33,532 nucleotides of DNA, taken from the NCBI RefSeq assembly GCF_014596445.1, contig NZ_MECL01000103.1:1-33532 (forward strand). Direction: 5' to 3'. Under the pieces are notes generated by a model that saw only the letters and a list, made by a program, of their open reading frames with translations, did no database searches and was not told the origin of the DNA. This document shows positions 26,677-33,532 of this stretch, piece by piece; within the stretch, counting starts at the first letter, position 1; every line of letters starts with the position of its first letter. Source of the stretch: Streptomyces sp. CBMA29 (GTDB lineage Bacteria > Actinomycetota > Actinomycetes > Streptomycetales > Streptomycetaceae). Made by a program: the position numbers and the translations under genes.

Positions 26677-27780
26677 TCAGGACAGCGTCGATGCCGCCGG
26701 GTCCCACGCGTCCGGCAGCGGTGACACGGCCGGGGCGCTGGTTTCGAGGGTGCGGACGGTGTGCTCTTCGGCGGCGTCCGTTACCGTGGCCATCAAGTCG
26801 AGTACGTGCTGGGCGAGTTCGCCGGAGGCGCGGTGCTCGGTGCTGCCCCGGATGGCGCGGGCCATGTCCAGGACGCCGAGGCCGCGACCGGCGACCGTAC
26901 CGGTGACGGGCAGGTCGCGCCAGTCGTCGTCACCGAACGCCCGGACCTGCAAAGGCCCTTCGAAGGTGTTCGGGTCGGGCAGTGACAGCGTGCCCTCGGT
27001 GCCGGTGACCTCGATGAGGCGGCGCGGCACCGAGGAGTCGAAGCTGAAGGTCGCCGAGCCGCTGGGGCCACCGGCGAAGTCCAGCAACGCGTGCACGTGC
27101 GTGGGTACGTCCACCGCGAAGGACGTGCCCTCCTTCGGCCCGGAACCGATCACCCGGTGCGCACGCGCCTGCCGCGCCGAGGCCGAGACCCGCGCCACCG
27201 GCCCGAACAGGGCGACCAGCGCCGTCAGATAGTACGGACCGATGTCGAACAGCGGCCCGGCGCCGTACTGGAAGAGGAACTCCGGGTTCGGGTGCCACGA
27301 CTCCGGGCCTGGCCCCTGCGTGACGGCGGTCGCGCTCACCGGCTCGCCGATGACCCCGGCGGCCAGCGCCCGCTGCGCGGACTGGAGCCCGGCGCCGAGG
27401 AAGGTGTCGGGAGCGCTCCCAACCCGCAGCCCGCGCGACCGCGCCTCGGCCAGGATCTTCGCCCCGTCGGCCGGCGCCAGCGCGAGCGGCTTCTCGCCGT
27501 ATACGTGCTTGCCCGCCTGGAGGGCGGCCGTGGCGACCTCCGCGTGCACGGCCGGGATCGTCAGGTTGACGACGATCTCCACCTCGGGGATCGCCAGCAC
27601 CGACGCGAGGTCGCCCGAGGCCGCGATCCCGTACGTCCCGGCCGCCGTACGGGCCCGCTCGACGTCGATGTCGGCGACGGCGAGCACCCGCAGGTCGGGG
27701 AAGGCGGTCAGATGGTCCAGATACTGGGTGCTGATGACACCGGCGCCGACGACGGCGACGCCGACCGGGCCTGTGGTCAT
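26677..27780 (-). CDS. Gfo/Idh/MocA-family dehydrogenase (last gene of operon)
   Basis: This is a 367-residue NAD(P)-dependent sugar oxidoreductase. The N-terminal Rossmann fold has GVAVVGAGVIS. The family signature GEKPLAL carries the active-site lysine, and DIGPYYLTAL lies in the C-terminal sheet domain at the usual position of the catalytic Asp/His region; the histidine is replaced by Tyr here. Members oxidise or reduce a sugar carbon, often C3. It overlaps the upstream isomerase-like gene by ATGA (27777-27780), so the pair is coupled. A near-perfect LacI-type palindrome lies inside the gene at 27408-27421. Confidence 0.9.
   Translation of the reverse strand: MTTGPVGVAVVGAGVISTQYLDHLTAFPDLRVLAVADIDVERARTAAGTYGIAASGDLASVLAIPEVEIVVNLTIPAVHAEVATAALQAGKHVYGEKPLALAPADGAKILAEARSRGLRVGSAPDTFLGAGLQSAQRALAAGVIGEPVSATAVTQGPGPESWHPNPEFLFQYGAGPLFDIGPYYLTALVALFGPVARVSASARQARAHRVIGSGPKEGTSFAVDVPTHVHALLDFAGGPSGSATFSFDSSVPRRLIEVTGTEGTLSLPDPNTFEGPLQVRAFGDDDWRDLPVTGTVAGRGLGVLDMARAIRGSTEHRASGELAQHVLDLMATVTDAAEEHTVRTLETSAPAVSPLPDAWDPAASTLS
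27408..27421. promoter_or_regulatory. CebR-like palindrome within the Gfo/Idh gene
   Basis: CGGGAGCGCTCCCA matches the CebR operator TGGGAGCGCTCCCA at 13 of 14 positions and contains a perfect 12-bp palindrome. CebR is the cello-oligosaccharide repressor of Streptomyces and is known to use some intragenic sites. It encodes Gly-Ser-Ala-Pro here, so chance is possible. Confidence 0.35.
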
Positions 27781-28520
27781 GAACGCTCCAGCGCGGTGAG
27801 GTAGGAGAGGCTTTCCGCGACGGCCTCGAAGATGTCGCCGGCGCAGGAGTCGAGTTCGACGATCCGCTGCGCGTCGGGCGCGGCGGCCAGGATCGACGGC
27901 ACGTCGATGCGGCCCTTGCCGACCGCGGTGTGCGGCTCGTCCTTCACGCCGGGACCGTCCTTGACGTGCAGCGCCAGCACCCGGTCGCCCAGCGCCCGCA
28001 GCAGCGCCGGTACATCGGCCCCGCCGACCGCCGCCCAGTACGTGTCGACCTCCAGGAACACCTCGGGGGCCAGCCGGTCCGCCAGCTCCTCCAGCGCCGT
28101 CCTGCCGTCGAAGCGCGGCTCGATCTCCCACCAGTGGTTGTGGTAGCCGATCCGCATACCGCGCTCGGCGGCCTTCTCGGCGAAGCCGTTGAGGATATCC
28201 GCGGTGCGCGAGAGGCCGTCGGAGGTGGTGAACTCCTCGTGCGCGATCCCGCCGGGGATGATCACCAGATCGGTGCCGACCGTGGCGATCGCGTCGAAGA
28301 CCTCCGACGCCTCCTTGTCGAACAGGGCGTACGCGTGGGTGCTGTTGACGCTGAGCCCCAGGTCGTCGGCGACCTTGCGGAAACCGGTCGGGTCGGCCGT
28401 GGGGTCGTACGCCTCGACGGCTGTGTAACCGATCCCGGCGAGGCGGGACAGCGTGCCGTCGCGGTCGGCGGCGATCTGGTCCCGGAGGGTGTAGAGCTGG
28501 ATGCTCAAGGGCGTGGCCAT
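27777..28520 (-). CDS. Sugar phosphate isomerase/epimerase-like TIM barrel
   Basis: This is a 247-residue xylose-isomerase-like TIM barrel. Metal-site segments are YHNHWWEIE, LEVDTYW, LALHVKDG and IVELDS, giving the Glu/Asp/His/Glu set typical of the IolE/SPI family. Members act as isomerases, dehydratases or lyases on keto-sugars and inositols. ATG 28520 is about 10 bases after AGGAGG. It follows the other TIM-barrel gene by a 107-base gap containing a GGGTGC tract, and overlaps the downstream dehydrogenase. A keto-sugar substrate produced by one of the neighbouring dehydrogenases is likely. Confidence 0.88.
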   Translation of the reverse strand: MATPLSIQLYTLRDQIAADRDGTLSRLAGIGYTAVEAYDPTADPTGFRKVADDLGLSVNSTHAYALFDKEASEVFDAIATVGTDLVIIPGGIAHEEFTTSDGLSRTADILNGFAEKAAERGMRIGYHNHWWEIEPRFDGRTALEELADRLAPEVFLEVDTYWAAVGGADVPALLRALGDRVLALHVKDGPGVKDEPHTAVGKGRIDVPSILAAAPDAQRIVELDSCAGDIFEAVAESLSYLTALERS

Positions 28521-28547
28521 CGTGACGATGCCTCCTGGAAGTACGGC

Positions 28548-28586
28548 GGGTGCGGGTGCGGGTGCGGCGGGTGCGGCGAGTACGGG
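28548..28586. repeat. Second GGGTGC-type tract between operon genes
   Basis: GGG runs at 28548, 28554, 28560, 28569 and 28584 with mostly TGC spacers resemble the tract at 4712-4750. It lies in the only sizeable gap of the operon and has G-quadruplex potential on the plus strand. Confidence 0.6.
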
Positions 28587-28627
28587 TGGTACGGGGGAGC
28601 GGCGGCCGGCGGTGACGCGCGGTCGGA

Positions 28628-29548
28628 TCAGCCGACGATCAACGGCCGCAGTGTGCGGTGGGCGATCTCCAGACCCTGGGTGATCCGCTGGACGTCGCCG
28701 CTCCAGACGGGGTCCTCGTGCTCGACGGAGAGCGTGCCCGTGAAGCCGCCCTCGTAGAGGGTGTCGACGATCCGGCGCCAGTCGACGTCGCCGAGCCCCG
28801 GCACCCGGTAGCGCCACCAGCCGCTGTCCCAGCCGTCGGTCCGCGCCACCGACCGGCCGAAGAAGCCGTAACGGTCCCTGGCCCGCGGGTCGAGCTGCGC
28901 GTCCTTGGCCTGCGCGTGCGGGATGCGGTCGATGTACGGCTTCAGCGCCTCGACCGGGTCGATGCCGAGCCACAGCAGGTGCGAGGGGTCGTAGTTGAGA
29001 TAGAGGCCGAGGTCGAACATCCACTCCCACAGCTCGGGGGAGTAGGCCAGATTCCCCGGATAGCCGTCCGGGTGCCAGCCCTCCATCACGCAGTTCTCGA
29101 TGATGATCTTCACACCGCGTTCGCCCGCGTACTCCACCAGCGGCGGCAGCTCCCGCTCGGCCAGCGCGATGTTCTCCTTCACCGTCAGACCGGGGTGGCG
29201 GCCGACGAACGTGCCGACGTAGTCCACGCCCAGCAGTTGGGCGGCGTCCACATTGGCGCGTACGTGGGCGGCGATCTCCGCCCTGCGGGTCTCGTCCGGG
29301 TGCAGGTTGTTCTCGTAGTACGCCAGCGCGGACAGCGTCAGGCCGTGCCGGTCGAACAGGCCGCGTACTTCGTCGGCCCGCTGCTTGTCGAAGCCGGTCA
29401 CATCGATGTGGCTGGCCTCGAACTCCCGTGAGCCGGTGGACGGCCAGGTGGCCACCTCCAGCGCCTGGTAGTCGTGCGAGGCCGCCCACGCGGCGATCTC
29501 GTCCAGCGGGAGCTGCGGAAGGCAGGCGGTCAGGAAGCCCAGCTTCAT
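28628..29548 (-). CDS. Sugar phosphate isomerase/epimerase-like TIM barrel (second type)
   Basis: This is a 306-residue xylose-isomerase-like TIM barrel, clearly different from its 247-residue neighbour. Likely metal-binding segments are IIIENCVMEGWH, LNYDPSHLLW, HAQAKDAQ and LSVEHEDPVW. The N-terminus MKLGFLTACLPQLPLDEIAAW is typical for a group found beside Gfo/Idh genes in Actinobacteria. It starts at 29548, one base from the stop of the first operon gene, so translation is coupled. Two different enzymes of this fold in one operon suggest two successive steps, such as elimination and hydration, on an oxidised sugar. Confidence 0.88.
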   Translation of the reverse strand: MKLGFLTACLPQLPLDEIAAWAASHDYQALEVATWPSTGSREFEASHIDVTGFDKQRADEVRGLFDRHGLTLSALAYYENNLHPDETRRAEIAAHVRANVDAAQLLGVDYVGTFVGRHPGLTVKENIALAERELPPLVEYAGERGVKIIIENCVMEGWHPDGYPGNLAYSPELWEWMFDLGLYLNYDPSHLLWLGIDPVEALKPYIDRIPHAQAKDAQLDPRARDRYGFFGRSVARTDGWDSGWWRYRVPGLGDVDWRRIVDTLYEGGFTGTLSVEHEDPVWSGDVQRITQGLEIAHRTLRPLIVG

Positions 29549-29549
29549 C

Positions 29550-30734
29550 TCAGGAGACCTCTTTCCAGGTCCGGTCCGCCGCCGAGTCCAGTACGGCCTC
29601 GGTCAGGCGCACCATGCGGGCGGCGTCGTCGAAGGTGGGGAACGTGCCCCCGGTGCCGTCGGCCGCGGACCCGCCCGCCGCGCCCGGGGCGCGGATCGCG
29701 GCGTGCACATCGCGGACGAAGGCGGCGAAACAGTCGAGATATCCCATCGGGTGGCCGCCGGGGACCACCGAGAGCCGGGCGGCGGCGGGCGAGAGCGTGG
29801 CCGGGTCGCGCAGCACGGCCGCGTTCTCACCGCGGCTGCCGACGAACAGCGACTCGGGGTTCTCCTGGTCGAAGGCGAGCGAGGTGCGGGTGCCGTCCAC
29901 CTCGAACCACAGCCGGTTCTTCCGGCCGGGCGAGATCTGCGAGACGGTCACGGAACCGGTGGCGCCGCGGTCGGTGCGGAACAGGAGTTGCACCACGTCC
30001 TCGGTGTCCGGCCTGACCGGAGCGCCATCGCCCGCCGGGTCCGTACGGTCCACGGTCTGGCTGACCGCGGTCAGCTCCGCGATCCGGTGCCCGGTCACCC
30101 ACTCCACCAGGTCGCACCAGTGCGAGCCGATGTCCGCGAAGGCGCGGGAAGGTCCGCCCGCCGCCGCGTCGACCCGCCAGTTGGTGTCGCCCGGCTCCGA
30201 GAGCCAGTCCTGGAGGTAGTGGCCGTGCACCAGCCGGACCTCGCCCGCCCGGCCGTCCAGCACCCGGGCCCGCGCCTCGGCCGCCATCGGGTGGTAGCGG
30301 TAGACGAACGGCACCGCCGCCACCAGGCCGCTGTCCGCGGCGAGCGCCGCGAGCGCGTCCGCGGTGGCCGACGACGTGGTCAGCGGCTTCTCGCACACCA
30401 CGTGCTTGCCCGCCCGCAGCGCCAGTTCGGCGAGCCCGGCGTGCGCGTCGTTGGGCGTACAGATGTGCACCACGTCGACGTCGTCACTGGTGACCAGCGC
30501 CTCCGAGGAGTCGAAGGCCCGCCCGACCCCGAGCGCCGCCGCGGCCTCCTTGGCCCGCGCGGGTGTCGACGCGCTGACCCCGACCACCGGGGCGCCGCTC
30601 CTGCGCACCGCGTCCAGGTGCACCTGGCCGATCATGCCCACACCGGCGATGGCCGTACGCAGTGTCGTACCGGGTGTCGTACCGGGTGTCGTGCGCAGCG
30701 AAGAACCCGCTGTATCCGAGCTGGTACCGCCCAC
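29550..30734 (-). CDS. Gfo/Idh/MocA-family dehydrogenase (first gene of operon)
   Basis: This is a 394-residue NAD(P)-dependent sugar dehydrogenase. The Rossmann motif IAGVGMIG, the signature CEKPLTT with the active-site lysine, and DIGSHWCDLVEW with the usual catalytic His are all present, so this copy has the complete set. The GTG at 30734 is chosen because GGGAGG lies 6 bases upstream; the frame remains open further, but the upstream part would lie in the promoter. The N-terminal 25 residues are a Ser/Thr/Gly-rich extension encoded partly by 12-bp tandem repeats (30662-30693, TPGT units). Divergent from the ROK regulator, which probably controls it. Confidence 0.9.
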   Translation of the reverse strand: MGGTSSDTAGSSLRTTPGTTPGTTLRTAIAGVGMIGQVHLDAVRRSGAPVVGVSASTPARAKEAAAALGVGRAFDSSEALVTSDDVDVVHICTPNDAHAGLAELALRAGKHVVCEKPLTTSSATADALAALAADSGLVAAVPFVYRYHPMAAEARARVLDGRAGEVRLVHGHYLQDWLSEPGDTNWRVDAAAGGPSRAFADIGSHWCDLVEWVTGHRIAELTAVSQTVDRTDPAGDGAPVRPDTEDVVQLLFRTDRGATGSVTVSQISPGRKNRLWFEVDGTRTSLAFDQENPESLFVGSRGENAAVLRDPATLSPAAARLSVVPGGHPMGYLDCFAAFVRDVHAAIRAPGAAGGSAADGTGGTFPTFDDAARMVRLTEAVLDSAADRTWKEVS

Positions 30735-30762
30735 AAGTGCCCTCCCTTTCCGCTTGGTTGAA

Positions 30763-30791
30763 ACGCTAGCCACCGCTGTTTCGGTTGACAA
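30763..30791 (-). promoter_or_regulatory. Promoter of the Gfo/Idh operon
   Basis: On the minus strand TTGTCA (30786-30791), a 17-base spacer and TAGCGT (30763-30768) fit the consensus. The -35 box overlaps that of the divergent ROK promoter. GAAAC (30760-30764) and GTTTC (30778-30782) form an inverted pair across the -10 region and may be a regulator site. Confidence 0.6.
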
Positions 30792-30812
30792 TGGCAATAT
30801 TTTCGCTATCTT
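30785..30812 (+). promoter_or_regulatory. Promoter of the ROK regulator gene
   Basis: TTGACA (30785-30790), a 16-base spacer and TATCTT (30807-30812) fit the consensus. The spacer is AT-rich (CAATATTTTCGC) and weakly dyad-symmetric, as expected for an operator that could repress both divergent promoters. Confidence 0.65.
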
Positions 30813-30892
30813 CTGTCATAAATCGGGGGCCTGGCCGCGCAGGACGCGGATCGGGGACGACGGACGTACGGCGCAGGGGAGGGCAGGAACCG

Positions 30893-32074
30893 GTGACAGC
30901 CGCAAGCGACCGGCAGTTGACCGCGCTCAGCGAACTGGCGGGACTGGTGGCGGGCGGCGCCACCCGGCGCAGCCAACTCGCCACCGCCACCGGGCTGTCC
31001 AGGGCCGCGGTCGCCCAGCGCGTGGACCTGCTGATCGCCAAGGGCCTGCTGGTCGAGACCGGCACCATGGCCACCGAGCGCGGGCGCCCGCCGCTCACCC
31101 TCCAACTCGCCTCGCGGAACGCCGTGGTCTGCGCCGTCGACCTCGGCGCCACCCACCGCACGGTCGCCGTCGCCGAACTCGGCGGCCGGGTCCTCGCCGA
31201 AGCCACCGAAGCCCTCGACATCAACGCGGGACCCGAGGCCGTACTGACCGGGGTGCACGAGCAGATCGGCCGCCTGCTGGCCGACGCGGGACACCCCGCC
31301 GACCACGTACGCGCGATCAGCATCGGCGTACCGGGCCCGGTCGAGGCCCGCACCGGTACGGTGATCCGGCCGCCGATCATGCGCGGCTGGGACGGCTACC
31401 GGGTCCCCGGCTTCTTCGCCGGGCGCTACCACGCGCCCGTCCTCGTCGACAACGACGTCAACATGATGGCCCTGGGGGAGTACGGCCACCGTCCGGCCAC
31501 CGCCCATCTGCTGTACGTCAAGGTCGGTACGGGCATCGGCTGCGGCATCGTCTCCGGCGGTGTCGTGCACCGCGGGGCCAGCGGCGCCGCGGGCGACATC
31601 GGCCACATCCGGGTACCGGGCCACGACGACGTGCTGTGCCACTGCGGCAACACCGGCTGCGTGGAGGCCGTCGCCTCGGGAGCGGCCATCGCGGCGAAGC
31701 TGCGGGAGGCAGGGTTGCCCGCCGAGCACGCCGCCGATGTGGTCCGCCTCGTGGCCGCGGGCGACCCGGTGGCCCGCCGCCAGGTACGGCTGGCCGCCCA
31801 ACGGCTCGGCGACGTCCTGGCCTCGCTGGTCAGCTTCTACAACCCCGACACCATCGTGCTCGGCGGCAGCATCGCCAGCCTCCACGACGACCTGCTCGCC
31901 GACATCCGCGGCGCCGTCTACCGCAGGGCCCTCCCGCTGGCCACCAGAACCGTCGCCATCGAGACCACGATGCTCGGCCGCAGGGCGGGCATCGAGGGCG
32001 CGCGGCGGCTGGCGGTGCAGCATCTGCTCTCGCCCGAGGGCATCGGACACGTGCTCGCGGAGCCCGCGGTCTGA
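30893..32074 (+). CDS. ROK-family transcriptional regulator
   Basis: This is a 393-residue regulator. The N-terminal winged helix (about 8-70) contains SQLATATGLSRAAVAQRVDLLIAKGL. The ROK sugar-kinase-like domain has the DLGATH phosphate loop (83-88), GVPGPVE, DNDVN, GTGIGCG and the zinc motif CHCGNTGCVE. Regulators of this type (XylR/NagC-like) bind a sugar or sugar phosphate and release their operator. The start is a GTG at 30893 with AGGA a few bases upstream; the frame extends upstream into the promoter, so that longer start is rejected. It is divergent from the Gfo/Idh operon with overlapping promoters, so local control is the simplest reading. Confidence 0.92.
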   Translation: MTAASDRQLTALSELAGLVAGGATRRSQLATATGLSRAAVAQRVDLLIAKGLLVETGTMATERGRPPLTLQLASRNAVVCAVDLGATHRTVAVAELGGRVLAEATEALDINAGPEAVLTGVHEQIGRLLADAGHPADHVRAISIGVPGPVEARTGTVIRPPIMRGWDGYRVPGFFAGRYHAPVLVDNDVNMMALGEYGHRPATAHLLYVKVGTGIGCGIVSGGVVHRGASGAAGDIGHIRVPGHDDVLCHCGNTGCVEAVASGAAIAAKLREAGLPAEHAADVVRLVAAGDPVARRQVRLAAQRLGDVLASLVSFYNPDTIVLGGSIASLHDDLLADIRGAVYRRALPLATRTVAIETTMLGRRAGIEGARRLAVQHLLSPEGIGHVLAEPAV

Positions 32075-32187
32075 ACCACTGTTGCCCCCATACCTGCCGG
32101 TGGACGCGCGTCACGTCACCTCACGGACCCATGACGGCTTTGGCGTATGGGTCGCGTACGCCCCCGCGGTGTGGGCATGCTGGTCCC

Positions 32188-33303
32188 ATGGATGCGCACG
32201 GCGACGATGTTCCTGCCTACCAGACGATCCGGGTCACCACGCCCGAGTCCCCGGTCGCGGCGCTCGCCGACATCGAGGCGTGGAAGGCGAGAAAGACCTA
32301 CCCCTCGATGCTGTTCGCGGGCGGCCCGGTCTTCGGCATCGCGTGCGAACTGGACTCCGGCGGCTGGGAGTTGCACCCGTACTTCAGTGGACTCGCCCCG
32401 CAGGACGCCCGCGACAGCCTCGGCTCCCACTTCCGCCGCCTCTCCCACGCGGCCGGCGAGGCCGGTGACCCCGAGGCCCAGGCCGAACTCCTCGCCGCGG
32501 GCGAGCGCATGGACTGGGAAGCCCTCGACGAGGTGACGGTACGCGGCAGCCGCTACCGCGTGGTGCGCGCCGAACGCTTCATCCGCATGGGGCCCGACGG
32601 GCCCGAACCCCCGCGCGACACCGACCCCGACCCGGGCGGCCCCGGCGAGTCCGGCGGCTTCGACCCCGCCGCGGGCCTGGTCATCGACCCCGTCAACGCG
32701 ACCGGCATGTCCGAGGGCATCCTCAAGGTGGAACTCCTCGCCGCCCTCCGCAAAAGCGGCACCGTCCCCGCTGACGTCCGCGACGACTCGCGGCACGCCG
32801 CCGACACCCATCCCGGCGGTGTCCTGCTCCCCGCCACCTTCATGACCGCCGAACGCGACGGCGGCAGTTGGCGCCCCGACTCCAGCGGCACCGCCACCAC
32901 CCCGCAGTCGGCCCGCGACGGCCTCGCCATGCAACTGCGCGTCATGCTCCCCTGGCAGAAGGACCTCAGCCCCGAGCAACGCGGGATCTACTCCCGCGCC
33001 GCCGACCACCTCGACGAACACCGCTGCGACGAACTCGACGTCGGCGGACGCCACTTCCGCGTGATCCGCGTCGAACGCCTCATCCGCATCGGCCCCGACG
33101 GGCCCGAGGGCCCCCGCCCCTCCGACCCCGACCCCACCCCGCCCGTCATGGTCCAGGACCAGCAACTCCGCGAACAGGGCCTCCCCGCCGACGAGGACGA
33201 GGAGTCCGACCCCGAACCGGACGAGCACATGCGGAAGTTCATGCGCCTCTTCGAGGAGGAACGGCTCCGCCGGGACAACCTCAAGAACAAGCCCCACCCC
33301 TGA
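32188..33303 (+). CDS. DUF5954-like protein with an internal duplication
   Basis: This 371-residue protein resembles the Streptomyces DUF5954 family, whose function is unknown. Two similar halves each end in a near-identical motif: RYRVVRAERFIRMGPDGPE (about 132-150) and HFRVIRVERLIRIGPDGPE in the C-terminal half. The segments SARD/DARDSL and a following helix are also repeated, so it arose by duplication. There is no signal peptide. The tail is acidic, then basic. ATG 32188 is the first good start; there is no Shine-Dalgarno, but CATGCT lies 6 bases upstream and may be a -10 box for a leaderless mRNA. Confidence 0.8.
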   Translation: MDAHGDDVPAYQTIRVTTPESPVAALADIEAWKARKTYPSMLFAGGPVFGIACELDSGGWELHPYFSGLAPQDARDSLGSHFRRLSHAAGEAGDPEAQAELLAAGERMDWEALDEVTVRGSRYRVVRAERFIRMGPDGPEPPRDTDPDPGGPGESGGFDPAAGLVIDPVNATGMSEGILKVELLAALRKSGTVPADVRDDSRHAADTHPGGVLLPATFMTAERDGGSWRPDSSGTATTPQSARDGLAMQLRVMLPWQKDLSPEQRGIYSRAADHLDEHRCDELDVGGRHFRVIRVERLIRIGPDGPEGPRPSDPDPTPPVMVQDQQLREQGLPADEDEESDPEPDEHMRKFMRLFEEERLRRDNLKNKPHP

Positions 33304-33349
33304 CGCCCCCGCCGGAGGCGAGAGGGCGGCACATAAGGGGGAGGCGTCA
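33301..33349. terminator. Possible bidirectional hairpin over two convergent stop codons
   Basis: TGACGCC (33301-33307) and GGCGTCA (33343-33349) form a 7-bp inverted repeat, extended by C/G runs, with about 35 bases between. The arms include the stop codons of both convergent genes. The loop is long, so this is tentative. Confidence 0.3.
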
Positions 33350-33532
33350 GCGTGGCCGGACCGACCGCGGCCCCACGACGGCCGCGCCGACCTCCGCGAC
33401 GCGCGCCCGCAGGCCACGGTCGGCGGTGACGACGAGGCACGGGCGGTCGGGGTCCGCGGTGCGGGAGCGGGCGGCGACCTCGGTGATGAGGTCGTCGCCG
33501 CTGCCGGGCGCGGACTCCACGCGTACGCCGGG
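33347..33532 (-). CDS. NYN/PIN-like protein, C-terminal part (cut by window edge)
   Basis: The last 61 residues of a minus-strand gene are visible; the start lies beyond the window. SAPGSGDDLI, then PCLVVTADRGLRARVAEVGAAVVGP reads like the C-terminal half of a NYN (PIN-like) nuclease domain. It has the conserved acidic residues GDD and TAD that help form a metal site. Such short proteins are often annotated as NTP pyrophosphohydrolases in Streptomyces, though the fold is more like YacP/Rae1-type RNases. It is convergent with the DUF5954-like gene. Confidence 0.65.
   Translation of the reverse strand, partial: PGVRVESAPGSGDDLITEVAARSRTADPDRPCLVVTADRGLRARVAEVGAAVVGPRSVRPR

Overview
The window looks like chromosomal DNA of a Streptomyces or close relative. 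The evidence is very high G+C with GC-rich third codon positions, GTG starts, ATGA/GTGA-type overlaps, long Tat/Sec-type signal peptides, two 12-bp chitinase direct repeats of the Streptomyces type, a MITE, and only one TTA codon among the real genes. I see no phage genes, tRNA/rRNA genes, CRISPR array or intact transposase.

Layout. 1-5785: the start of an exported protein, a possible gene stub, a metallo-beta-lactamase-fold hydrolase and a luciferase-like flavin enzyme (one minus-strand unit), then an Rpf-LysM-M23 cell-wall hydrolase with a TTA codon, a PAP2 phosphatase and an aldo/keto reductase. 5897-8821: a secreted GH87 alpha-1,3-glucanase with two discoidin domains. 9110-14083: a compact locus of a short leader ORF, an unrecognised 453-aa protein, a MoxR-type AAA+ ATPase, and a DUF2201-like protein (HExxH plus VWA/MIDAS), facing a 237-aa coiled-coil protein. 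14361-15604: an LAETG-anchored surface protein and an NTF2/SnoaL-like protein. 15751-19645: a MITE inserted directly before an unusual S15-hydrolase/ABC-ATPase fusion and its permease. 19674-26444: secreted sedolisin protease, GH18 chitinase, UppP, and a RICIN plus beta-helix protein, each with a hairpin terminator. 26677-32074: a four-gene operon (two Gfo/Idh/MocA dehydrogenases, two xylose-isomerase-like TIM barrels) divergent from a ROK regulator. 32188-33532: a DUF5954-like protein and the end of a NYN/PIN-like protein.

How the parts fit. GH87, chitinase, sedolisin and the RICIN/beta-helix protein together resemble a toolkit against fungal cell walls. PAP2 and UppP are both plausible undecaprenyl-pyrophosphate phosphatases, and they share a near-identical palindrome upstream although 18.5 kb apart, which suggests one cell-envelope regulator controls both. 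The Gfo/Idh plus TIM-barrel operon has the composition expected for oxidation-elimination-hydration-reduction of a glycoside or anhydrosugar. The MoxR/VWA locus and the S15-ABC fusion are the least understood systems here. All functional statements are from reading the sequence; no searches were run.
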